Shown: positions 28,265 through 40,300 of the stretch, piece by piece
Layout: the number at the start of each line of letters is the position of its first letter
Numbering within the stretch: position 1 is the first letter of the stretch
Source: Gymnogyps californianus
Lineage: Eukaryota; Chordata; Aves; Accipitriformes; Cathartidae
DNA: 64,000 nt
NCBI RefSeq assembly: GCF_018139145.2
Contig: NC_059482.1
Span: 10,221,294 to 10,285,293, forward strand
Direction of reading: 5' to 3'
Position numbers and translations under genes: made by a program
Notes under the pieces: model-generated
What the model was told of the DNA's origin: nothing
The model's database searches: none
The model's input: only the letters and a program-made list of their open reading frames with translations

Positions 28265-29587
28265 AGTGGAAACCACTTCTCAGATGCATAAAATCGACAT
28301 AAGGACAATCAAAAATATAATACCAGGTAGTCAGGCACTAGGCCCTTTTAAATCAGCTCAATAATCTGGAAACGAAAAAGCAGCACAGTGTTCTCAGGAA
28401 AGGCCTACTTTAAAATGAATCACTGTACATTGTTGAGGACACGTGACAAGACAGCTTTAGTAAGAAATAAGAGAAACACTGAGTAACCACCCGAAACAAA
28501 TTATATCCGAAAATGCAACAAAAAAATGATTGCTCCAAGTCAAATGTTGCACAATTTACTTAGTTTTTTTCAGTGATGTTACTAAAGTTTGAAGACCTAC
28601 CCTAGTTCCCGTTCTCACTGTACTCGCTATGTGCCCTCAACTCTTCTCACATTGTAAGCTCGAGGGAGCAAAGGAGGATCACAGTTTTGCAACTTAGATG
28701 CCAAGCAGAAACTGGAGTGAAGGTAACAATTATACCTATGTGATTACTTTGCTGCCACGTTTCTCTGGGTTTGTTAGAAGCTGGTTAGAGCTATGTTGTC
28801 TAATTATGAGATGAAGAAACTGGGAGAACAGAATCTGAGACTGTTGTTACTCCTGACCCTGGCCCACTGTCAGGAGATGGCAAACACATTTAAGTCCTCT
28901 GTGCTTCAAATGTACCTTTTGAAAGGGATACTGCTTTTTATCTAGCTGCAGTACTTTTCACTGAGAAATTAGGAGGCTTTATCAATTCATGTTTGCACAG
29001 CCATTTAAGGTCCCTGAAAGGCAGTGTTAAGTACCCCTAGGACTATTTGCTTTTAATAATGTTTTGCCTGCTTACCAAAACTACAGGCATTGCAAAGAAA
29101 AAGATAATTTATCCCTCTCCAGTGTTTGGTACCTTACCTTTCTATTTCTTAATGCTCACTGCATTCACACATTTACCTTTGGTCTTAAACATCATATAAA
29201 TGAGAAATTAATGTTAAAAATGGATTCTGTATGGTAGGGTTGTTCAGGATCATTTTGTTACTTGACACTAGGTCAGATTCTGATCTCTTTATATCTATCA
29301 CGGCTTCATTGAGCATAGTAATTTTGGAGGTGTTTAGACGGTGTATCAAAGTAAATTTTTTGCATCTGAAAAAAAAGCGTTGTCTACTCCGTATTGTAGG
29401 GTTTAATCCACTGCAAATTCAACAGAATTTTTTGCACAGAGCTACTTAGAAATACTGGAGAGGGTGCAGCAAACAGGAGGGGGAAAGACAGTCAGAAAAT
29501 ACTTATTCTAAACTAAAGCTATCCAAAGTCAACTTTTTTGAAAAAAACTTTTGTGAACAATGTTTTCTTAGTTTTCTTTCTCTTTTA

Positions 29588-29700
29588 GCCCAGTCAGCGC
29601 GTTCCTGCGGGCATGCACCCATCCTGGCATCCCGCTCCCCAGGACTCTGCAGGGCCAGGGCCCACACCCACACCCACAGCAAGCGCAGGTTAAGCTGAGC
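29588..29700. other. Small GC-rich patch with CACCCA repeats
   Basis: A GC-rich island of about 110 bp in AT-rich DNA, with about five CpGs and a short (CACACC)-type repeat at about 29661-29678. It could be a small promoter or CpG element, or a decayed repeat. It lies 4.5 kb upstream of the first CDH5 coding exon. No splice donor or initiator that would decide the matter is visible. Confidence 0.3.
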
Positions 29701-31007
29701 AAACGTCCTCCTTCAAGCTCCATATTTCTTCCAATTGACTGAATACAGTATTTCAGATATTTAGTATTCCCTACATTTACATAGCTGCAGGCATGACAGC
29801 TGAGGTTTGATTAACAACCAGAAACAGCAAAATTTCCAGTACTGTGGAATGGAACAGATTATGTCCTCTAGTATTGATTTATTAGCAATTTTGTTAATAT
29901 TTTCTGCTTTGGTGAAACTCATTTTTGCATGGGATTTTTCATTTTCATTTACATTGTTCAGATTTCAACCAAGATACTGTAAGCAAAAATAATCGTTAAG
30001 TTTCCATCTCAATCATCAATAATAATCTCGTTTCTTGCTTTTCTGACAATCAGGTATGCAAATTATCTGAACAATATGGACACAAACCTTTTAAAATGTA
30101 TTTCTTTTCTGGATAGCCACTTTAACCAAATTTATCTCTTAGGATGTTCCTTATCACTATTTCTAGCACTATTTCTGTCTTTTACACACTGAAAAACAAC
30201 AATTCTCAAAGATTAGCACAAGATTTTAGTCCGATCAACCAGAAAAATACATCATTTTGGCTACAACTGTCTCATTTACCGAAGTCTCCATACAGAAACC
30301 TGGTTTAACTTCTATTTAACATTCAAGCATAGAACAAATTTCTTTGCTAAGTAAACTAACCTCATGTAAGCTTCAATATACATTTTTATAGTGAGAAGTA
30401 AACTGGGTAAGAGGCAAATACCAGAAAAAAAACCCACAAATGTTCATAAGAATATTTCATCAAATGTGTTTTCAATACATGGAGACCTTATTTATATTAG
30501 CTGCTCATCAACCTTACAGTTGATTACTTACCAAAACAACTTGTAAAATGCAAACTTCTAATTAGTACAATATTGTCTGTATCTCCACCTGACATTTTTG
30601 TAATAATTATTCCCAATCTGCGAGAAGAAACTACACCATATGAGTCATGTGTCCCATAAATCAGTTTCAATACCAGAATTTCTCAGTTAACTGTCTATAG
30701 CACCCTGCAGACCAAGAGTTATCTGCTGAAATAATTCAACACATAAAATGAATAATGTTGGTAGAAAAACCCATCATTTGCTGAAAGAAAATTTAAGAGC
30801 AAAGCAAAAATCCTAGCTATTTGAATAAACCATTTCCCTGCTAACTTTAAGGAACATTTATGGTCCCTGCTTAAATTGAAAAAAGTTTGAATTATTGGTC
30901 TAATCAGTTAGAGACAGAGGGGTAACTGGAGACTGTACATTAAGGTAGATCAGCGATGGGACCTCAGGGCAGCATGCCAGGGAGAGCCACGCATGGGACA
31001 GATCGGT

Positions 31008-31043
31008 CACAGCACGTGCTGTGCTGTCCCCTTCTCCGGAAGC
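31008..31043. promoter_or_regulatory. E-box palindrome next to ETS core, candidate CDH5 promoter element
   Basis: CACAGCACGTGCTGTG (31008-31023) is a perfect 16-bp palindrome centred on the CACGTG E-box, which also contains the ACGTG core of hypoxia-response elements. Thirteen bases further on is CCGGAAGC (31036-31043), a consensus ETS core, followed by a short CpG-richer stretch. Known biology: the mammalian CDH5 promoter depends on ETS factors and responds to HIF-2alpha. Linking this site to CDH5 is inference. It is 3.1 kb upstream of the first coding exon, and no convincing exon-1 donor was seen just downstream. Confidence 0.33.
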
Positions 31044-33796
31044 GTGTGGCCGCGGGGGTCATTGCTTGAAAGAGTGCATCTTATTTCCTTTTCTCAGTCC
31101 TGGCTGCCACAGCAGACATGAGACGAAACGAAAAGCCAATCCCTACATGTCATCCACCTGTCATTCCCCAGAAACTTTCTTGCTTCTGACTCCACGGGAA
31201 TGCATTCCCCTGCTCAGGCATGGCAATATCTCTCTTCTGCTACTACCTCTGGCATTTCAAATGAGATCTGCTGGAAAGGAAAACAATCATAGCCAGAAAA
31301 AGAGAGAGCATTTAGCACAGCTTGTCAAGAGCTAACATCCATGGAACGTGGCCTTCACACCAGGACAGTGCCCTTATCCAGTTACTGCTTGGCAGGGTCC
31401 TGCTTCTGAAGCGTTTGTATGTGCTGCCAAAGAAGGGTCTTCTTAAATATTGTGATGAATTCAGCTACAGATTCAACAGCAATGGACTTCCAGCTACCAA
31501 ATGGAAAACTTGCATGGTATCGTAGGGGAAGTCTTCTCAGAGTCAGACTGTCCTATGGAGCAATCCACATCAAATGTCCCTAGAAAAGACAGCATGCAAA
31601 GTGCTCGAGTGTGCAGTGTTACTTGTACCAAAACGAGAAATTTTGAAAGATGCCAAAGACAAAGCAGAAGTCATTTTTTGCAAGAGGCTCTTCTATCTCA
31701 GTCTGTGTTTGACCTACAGTGCATACCAGAGGGCAGATCAAACTCCAACAAATTGCTCACAAAGGAACCGTTAACTTACCAAGGAGGCTGGACAAGTATT
31801 AACAAGGAATCCATTAATGAGGAGTTAAAGGAAGTGAAGCCACCTTAAAACCTAAGAACACAAAGATGGATCTGCTGAGTGGAAGGGGTAACTTAAGTTT
31901 CAGCCGAAATGTGCATATATTTAAAAAGATTCAGTCTAGCGCTTTCTGTATTAATAGCCAAGTTTTCAAACAAGGCCTGAACTGTGAAACTTGTACAGGC
32001 CACCTACTTCAAAGGAGAGTTTGCATTTGCTGCGTGGATCCTCAGGAATAATCAGGATATTACCACAGTCCCAGAGCTCCTATACAGATAACTGTACACT
32101 CGTTATGAATTTGAGCCTTCAATTTCCGATAAGCAGTGCCCCTGTATGAGCATACCAAAGGTCCTGGAGTTGCTGTTACTAGTAATCACACTCAGCAACA
32201 GCGAGAGAAGTACCCTGAGGAATTTGACAGAGGGCATGGCAGGCTCTGAATTGAGCATTAATAAACAGAGAGGTAAATACTAGGAAAATATTACTGGGAG
32301 GACACAAAATTTCTCTGTACAAAGTAGATTTATACTGAGACCAGTATGCTTTAGTGGAGATTTGACTATTTAAGTTAAAAATGCTTTCTGCAAGGATGTT
32401 TGTAAATGTATCACTTCCAGTGAAATGAATGGCAACTGAAGTGGGCAGTATTGTCCTCAGTTTTCCCAACTAATCTCTTCACTACAGCAGTACAGGAGAT
32501 CTCCACTGTACCAGAGCAACAAGAGAAAATGACTTTTTAAACACTGCAGTCTGTTTTTTCCAAAACTATAGCCTATACTAGTTGACGTTAACCAACTAGT
32601 TTCCTTTGGTTATCATGTTTTGGAATTTTATGAATAAAAGACAGACTTATGCGATCACAACAGAATCATATCAATGCCTTCCAGTTCCCAGTTGTAGAAT
32701 GTTCATGTACACAAATAAAACAAAGCAAAACAACTAAATCTTACTCATTTTTCTAAAAATATTCAGAGCCAAAGTAAGTGCATAGAATACAAAAAACTAG
32801 CTAAATCAAAAAGTTGTATATGAATCCATAAAACTGTATAAAACACAGCTTAGCTATTAAAAAGCAACTTCAAAGCCACCTTATTCAGTCTTTTTGCTAT
32901 ATAATCACAAAGAAGAAGGAATGTTCCTCAGCTTATGTACAACAATGTACAAGAGAGAAGAGTACAGGAAAGCAAAATTTCATGGTAAATAAAATCTTTT
33001 TACTGACAATGATGCTGCACCACGGGATAACATTGATTGCCTAGTTACCAGAGAGTAATTTTGGAAACGTCTCAGCACCTTCCTGCCGAAAATATTAATT
33101 TCATCTCGCATCTAGCAACCTGTGTGATGTCAACTTCTCTATCACAATTAACGGTTTTATTTTTTGTGTGAATGCTGACAGCTCCTAAAAGCTAATGGAA
33201 AGTCATTTTTGTGTAATTTAAAGTCTGATTATTTGAGTGTTAAAGTTCCCTGACAGTCCTTTATATTGGGAAGGGGAAATTTAGTAAGAAAATGAATCAG
33301 CTTTGCTACATTAAACTAACTTCTCAATCTGATATGAAAGTCAGGCCTAAAGTTTGCTAATATTAACGTATGACGCAAAAATATAGTTTCACATAAGAAT
33401 AATTTCACAAATTATCATTTTGTAGATGGTAAAACCTGAGAATAGGGGATAAAGGAACTTTATATGTGTCTTCAAACATTTCAAAAGACAAGGAATTGAA
33501 TCAATAAATGAGCTCTCTGAGCAAGATAATTTGCTACATTGTACTTGCAATTGATTGAAAATTTCACATGAATCACTTTTTCCACCAAAAAAACAGATTT
33601 TATTCTAAATCAATACTTTCCATATGAAGATATTGACTACAGCATATTTTGTGTCAGGACAAGTCAAAACATTGCATTTGGGTTTGTCAAGCTGGAACAT
33701 TTCTTTTCAAGTTGAGCTAACGCAAACTTTGATCTGGCTCAGCCTTGGTGTTTCTTCCCATGGCTACTCTCCCCATGAGCTACGCTCTGCAGCCAG

Positions 33797-33822
33797 ACTA
33801 CACTTTCCGTAATGCACAACGG
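33797..33822 (+). promoter_or_regulatory. ZNF143/STAF-like binding site
   Basis: The sequence starts ACTACA (33797-33802), continues through TTCC and AATGCAC (33811-33817), and ends with a CGG-type tail. This fits the long ACTACA-TTCCCA-ATGC motif bound by ZNF143 (SBS2 type) with about three changes in the central block. Such sites are found at promoters and chromatin-loop anchors. It lies 328 bp upstream of the first visible CDH5 coding exon, so it could mark a local start or an intron-1 element. Function is not shown by sequence alone. Confidence 0.4.
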
Positions 33823-34162
33823 GTGATCTTCGCTACTGAATCTTCTCCTCAGATTAACTATGGTAGCTCAAGTGGATGCTGGCTTTTATGCTAGCACTCA
33901 AAACTTGCACATTTTTTTATTTCATTAAAATATTTTTGTTGGTTTTTACAGTTGTCATCTAGTTAAAACTGTTTCATGGAAGGAAGAAGCTTGGTATTTC
34001 AAATTTTGATGTTAAGGCAGACGAAAAGAAATACAGAAAGTAATCAAACCTTCCTATAAGAAGGAAAGTCCATCTGCACCTCTATGCGTGTGCTTTCTGA
34101 TTAATCTGATTCTGTTGTGATAGTTTTCATATTTTATATTACTTTCTAGGCTACAGAAGAAG

Positions 34163-34351
34163 ATGAACCGCCTTATTCTACTTTTCTCATTGTTCTTGGC
34201 TCCAGCATTTGCTGACAAAGAAAGTCAGAAAACAAACCAAAACTTTTCTTCAAACAATGCCAGTCATAAACGACTGAAGAGAGACTGGATATGGAACCAA
34301 ATGCATATCAAAGAAGAGATTGATACACCATTACCACACCATGTTGGCAAG
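34163..34351 (+). CDS. CDH5: CDH5 coding exon 1 (signal peptide, prodomain, mature N terminus)
   Basis: Encodes residues 1-63 and ends in phase 0. The acceptor TTTCTAG ends at 34149, so the exon starts at 34150 with 13 nt of 5' UTR. The start ATG is chosen because it opens a hydrophobic signal peptide (LILLFSLFLAPAFA) followed 23 residues later by the furin-type site RLKR and the conserved mature start DWIWNQMHI. Glu51 matches the Glu11 that anchors the swapped strand. The prodomain has two N-glycosylation sequons (NFS, NAS). The donor is AAG|GTAAAC. Confidence 0.96.
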
Positions 34352-37300
34352 GTAAACAGCAATCTGTTAGCAATGAATAATTAGAAATGCAGACAGCAAA
34401 TGAGCATCTTGAAAAGTATTACTTGTTTGCAGTCTAGGCAGAATAGAAAAAAAGGAAATAGAAATGGGACTTAATACCAACATACTAACGTGTTAAAATC
34501 TTAAGAATGTGGACACAGAGTAAATCAAGAATAATGTCAAAGGGATTCTAATTCTTTTGAAGAATACAAATAAATTTTAGAGAATGGCAAGTATGGAGCA
34601 TCTGCAGTGCAGAAACAATGGCATTGCAGAAACAATTGCATTGCATGCAGGTGCACAGTTAGGAAGGAAGTCTGGCGGCTGATGTATGTCAATATTTTTC
34701 TGGCGGCTCAAGATTCTTTCAAAAACCTACGAGATCAGCTAATAAAAACATATGCATTAAAAACCATACTGTTTACATCTCCCAGCTTGGATACAAAACA
34801 AAAGTGTTATGTTTAGGAATACTGTTACACAATCAAAAAATTTGTTTCACAAAGTGAAAGAAAATAATCTTTAAAAATAATAACGGGCATTGACCTGCTT
34901 GCAAACTCATTTTCTTCAGGGCAGTGCTCATAAAATCCTATGATTAACTGCATATCACCCAGACAAAGTTCTTCCAATCTAGTCTTTCAAATTGAACTAC
35001 TTTGACACTTTTCAGATAAATGCAGTTGTACGTTTTCCTCCCATGTACAACAATCAGCATCTGTCAAGGCTGTCTCGGCAAAGTGAAACAGACCTTTCTG
35101 GATCAGTGCTGCTCACTGGCAGAAAGCACGAGAGAGAGAGAAAAGAGGCCACAGGGTACTCTCAGCTAACACAGGGTACCTCTGTTTCATTTCAGACCAA
35201 TTCAGTAGCAGATTGAGGAGAACGCTTCTATTCCTGGAGCTGTCCTAAATAAGAGTAATTCACTTTGTACTGTCCTCTACGGTCTTTCAACAGTGGAATG
35301 CTTCTGATTACTTTTGCAATGGCTGTGTTCAGTGCATTCCATTTGCAGGATTGAACACTTGATAAACCCTTTAAAAAAGGCCACAGAAGCAGCGTGGCAG
35401 AACTGAGTGACAGCTGCAGGAATATGCTGATACATTTTGATTTTATCTGTCATGACCTTGGATGCTTTCCTTTGTACGTTCATCCTCAGTTTTAGAAAAG
35501 GCAATCTTGGAAGTCTATACCTTTTACACTGAATAAGAAAATAAAAATTGAGAAAGAAGACACAGACTATACTATCTTTGAGACAAGGGTGAGGTTATTT
35601 CTTATGTTACATCTCTGAGTTGTAAACTGTTCTTCAGCAGCCCCAGCAGCCAGAAGCATGATTAAGTATGTGGAATGAGGGAAGAAAATTTTAATGACAC
35701 ATTTCAACATAGAAAACAGAAATGAAAGAATGTTCAACAGTAAATGACAACTACAGGATAAATCAAATCCTGAATACCAAACAGCTGCAATTTATGATAA
35801 CATCGGTAACAAAAGACTAGAAATTCTTGGTCAAACCCAGCAATTATTGATAAATAGCTTGCTGAAATAAGAATGCTGATAGTTCCTGGAAAATGGTGGT
35901 TTAAACCTTCTATCATTGTCCTTAGACGGGTGAAGGTATAGAAAGGGAAGAATCATCAGATTATCTGCAGATTAAATAATGTGCAAAACCATTTGGGATT
36001 GGATTAAATTACATTTTAAAACTGATTAATGTTCATTCCTTTTACCCCATCCCTTTTTCACTGCATATAATCTTAAATTTTAAAATCTATGGGGAAGAAA
36101 TTTAATCTTCCTGCCATAGCATGAGCCTAAAGACTGACTATTAAAAAATTGCATGTGACTAAACACAAGAAAGCTGTCAGCTACGGCAGGAATTCTGCTA
36201 AATGCTAAGTAATAGAGACTAATGCTGAATAATGTCAGTAGCTGTGAATATAGATTTGATTTTGTAATTCTGTGAAATCTAAGCAAAATCTCTGCTAAGT
36301 TCAGGAGGTTACTTGCAAACAAGAGTAGCTCAAACTGAACCTGGTGGTACATGTTATTTCAGACATAATGAGGTCAATGATTCATATGTGTTAACTGCAT
36401 GAACAATTTATATCTTTAGGAAATACGAGACATGATCTAAAAAAAAAATGCTTCTTGATATATAAGCAAGCAAGTTTCAGCCTAGATGCAAGTTTCATCC
36501 TATAGCCCTGCCTGGTTGTAGCTGCTGTGGTGCTGTTTGTTCAGTAATACTCCAGCTGACGTCAAAAGTCTTGATGGCTCTTCTGCTTTCAAACCGAGCC
36601 TGAAGAGATTGTGTGTATCTTCTGGTAGAAACTGCGTTGCATCCGAATGCCAAAGCCCACTTTTATCTCTTTGAATTATACTTTCCTCCTAGATCACATC
36701 AAGTGTAAGGAACAACAACGCTAAGTATATTATTGAAGGTGAATATGCCAACACCATTTTTAAAGTGGAAGAAACCAGTGGTGATGTATATGCATTTGAG
36801 AGGCTAGACAGAGAAAAGAAAGCAGAATATGAGCTGACAGCTCTCATTATTGACAGAAGAAACAACCAGTCACTGGAACCCCCATCTAAATTCATTATCA
36901 AGGTTTATGATATTAATGACAATGTCCCCGTGTTTGTACAAAAAGTATTCAATGGATCTGTCCCAGAAATGTCACCAGTAGGTACGTTCTTCCATCACTC
37001 ATTTCCCTTCATGTCTCTGGTGAAAAAGCAGAATTTATACTAACTGTGCTGTTTGAAAATCCTCTTCTAGGAACCTCGGTCACCAAAGTGACAGCTGTAG
37101 ATGCTGATGACCCAACAGTTACAGGTCATGCCACAGTTACCTACCAAGTCATTAAAGGAGACGAATACTTCACAGTTGATGACTCTGGTAGGTCAGATAC
37201 GCAAAAGTCCTTACACTTTGTCCTTACCTTAGACTTTGAAGAAAACGCAGTTTTAAGCCTTTTTCATTCTGGACAAGGGGTATAATAATTCAAAAATATA

Positions 37301-40300
37301 ATTTTAACCATAATTTAGAAAGATTTTTCATTCACACTCACACAATGCCACTGTCTGCATCTGGAAATGAACTAATAAAGTCGGGATATCAGGTGCTGTG
37401 AACTAAATGAGAAGACAAAAGGTAATTTTTTCCCCTCTGATGAAGAGACTGACTAGGAGCTAATATAAGTTCATGTTTTCAGTTTAGCATAGATACCATT
37501 CCTTTGACCAAACAGGAAAAGGGAATACATAAATTCTGAAGCAGCATTCAACCTTTTGCTTTCCTAAACTTTCTTGTTTAAATTTCACCCAGTTTTAAAA
37601 GTAATGTCAGTATCTCCTGTAACCATACTAGTCCTCTGGAGCAAATAACTCAGATGAAGAGGTGCTCAAACTCTGTAGATGCTATAGTGACCAAGTTTAG
37701 ACATCCTTAGACTGCTTCTAAGCAGCAAAGATCAGTTTAAAGGAATGTATTGTACAAAATCTCCCAAATATTCCGTCATGTAGAAAGATTTCTAACATTT
37801 CTAGCCTTAGAAAAATACCACTGTAAAACTGCTACTTAAAGCTGAAAATGTGGCATAAGACAAAAATTTGCTGGCAAAATTAAGAGATGTTGGACATGCA
37901 GCAAAATCTAATCATATTCAATGTTATTTTTTCAAAGGTGTGATTTCTACAACAAGGGCTGATTTAGACAGAGAGAATCAATCAACATATGAAATAATTG
38001 TTAAAGCAAAAGATGCTCCAGGGTCTTCTGGGGATTCAAGCACAGCTACAGTCATTATCACTTTAACCGACATCAATGACAACTTCCCAGTATTCAAGCA
38101 CTGTAAGTGTCCTGCAAGCGCTGTATCATTTGGAAACCAAGGGTTGACACAACTATAACGAATTTATGTCAGAGTTCATCACAATTCAACTTTTCTTAAA
38201 AGTGGACAAAAGAATCTTACATATTCAGAAGGTCGTCTGTATTTCAGCCCTAGCTACATTTCCTGGGTGGTGCACACCTAGAGGAGAAAATAAAAATGAG
38301 TATTAGTGTCACCACTTTGTACAAGATCTTGAGAATTTTGAGAATTAATTACACTTTCATAAAAAAATACATCAAAGTGCTGTCTGTAGAGATATATAAT
38401 GTTGAATTCTCAATGAAATATTTTTCTGTACGTCTATAAACTAAGAACAATTTTTAACTAAGTTCTAACTTCCATGTACACACTTTTTATTTTTTGTTTG
38501 GTTTTTTTCTTTAACAGCATCATTTCACTTTAAAGTTCCTGAAAACATTTCAGTAGGAGGAGAAGTTGGCAGAGTCAAAGTAGAAGATGTTGATGAACCA
38601 CAACATCGAAATACGAAATACAGTTTTGTCAGAGGAGATTACAGGGACACCTTTGAAATTGTAGCAAATCCATTCACAAATGAAGGAATCATTAGGCCAA
38701 AGAAGGTACTTTTCCCAGTAACAAAGACGATTATTTTGTTTCTCCATGTGTAACAAGTGTTTGATTCAGTATGGGACTAGCGGCAGGAAAAAATGGAAAT
38801 GCGTGGAAGTCAGCATGAAATACATTCATCCTGAAAACCCTGTTCTGTAAGCTCTGTGAGAAGAAGAGCTGGTGATTTACTAGTCCATTTCAACTGCCAG
38901 CCCTGGGAAAATCTAAAATTACTGCAGAGTGCAATGAGGACTATGTCAGATATTCAGGTTATGCACTTCGGGCCCTCAAACTTCAGATACTTGGATGCTT
39001 CAAAGAGTCAGTGATTTTAAGAGTTGAACCAACTGACCAAGTCAAAGAATCTTTCCCTTCTGCAGCCCAAGTGAAACCAAAGTAGAAAATGTGAACAAGT
39101 CAACCTGATCACTCTTCTAAAAGTGCTCTTCACAGTTTGGCACTTGCTCCAATGTGAGCCACAGCTCCCTTACTTTCCTCAGGGTGTTTTCAGAGCTTCC
39201 CCACTAATTCCTTGTAACTCTTAAAGAGGGCCCAGATTCTCCATAGCCTTTATTATGGTTTGCCCTTTGTTTTTTTAATTCTCAGACCTACTTGATTTGT
39301 ACCAAGGGACATTCCTGCATTGTGCAGAGCACTGCCAAGCTAAGAGTTCATTGATTTCATTGACTTACAGTAAAAAAAAAAAAAGAGGAAGGACTATAAA
39401 TCACTTCCTGTAATCCTCAGATTGACAGGAATCTGTTTTTCACTTCCAAATGTCTCTCTCTAACTGTTAAGACTAGAAATGTCATTAAGAAGAGGAGAAA
39501 ACTTTAAGGAAAAAAAGTACCAAGTATTCCAAGACTGGCAGTAAAGTCTTCAGCTGTGGTCACCCTAGGTGTAAGCAGCTTTCCTTCACCAAATGCAGCC
39601 CGTCCCCTGGTCTTTCCAGGACCTGAGTAATGCATTGCTTGCAACTTCTACGCAGAGAGGAGCAATAAGAGACCCCACACATACACAGACTGGGTGATTT
39701 GGAGTCAGCTCATCTTTTAACACACAGTGAGCAAAGTTCACCCCACTGTTTTGTAACATGCTTTTGGCCATGCACATGTCATAATTTTAAATATGCAGCC
39801 ATGTGAGATAAAATTTCAGCTGCTAGATAAGCACTATCACTACCATTTGCAATGTCTACTCAAAAACAAGAATCACCACAATTAACTACTGTGTATTTCA
39901 CACTGCTTTTATAATCTCAGGCCATAGTGCAAAGGGACCCAAACTTTGAAAGGAGCGATAGCTTGGGCATTTCTTACTGCCCTAGCTCCTGGCCTTCCTT
40001 CCATTGTGTGATTCCTTTTATAATCTCAGTCAATGGGAAAAACAAGGAAGGGGATCTCGTTTATCACTAAATACTCCAGCTATCAGTCAGTGCAGCTATG
40101 AAGTCTGCCTTGAATGACTTCAGAACAGAAAGCCTAGCCAAGAAGAAGAGAATCTGGTCCCCAACCTTTGAGAAAAAGGAGCTAAACAAGTTTTGGTAGC
40201 TACAGAATTATAAAATTGTTTAAACCAAGAAATACTTGCTGAACTTAGAATACTGGATGAATCTGTTCAAAACCAGAAGTTGCCCAAGCCACTCTATGAA

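Larger units (their letters stand above)
28265..34149. other. CDH5 5' flank and probable intron 1
   Basis: In mammals CDH5 has a non-coding first exon, so this stretch probably contains the CDH5 promoter, exon 1 and intron 1. I could not identify exon 1: no GC-rich start region with a strong downstream GTRAGT donor stands out. Candidates are a GC-rich patch at 29588-29700, an E-box palindrome plus ETS core at 31008-31043, and a ZNF143-like motif at 33797-33822. A run of + strand open frames at 31021-32051 has no recognisable protein content. Confidence 0.45.

Noticed and set aside
28025..28291. 88-codon frame with an internal protein repeat
   Set aside because: The repeat is explained by the 98-bp tandem DNA duplication; no evidence of coding.
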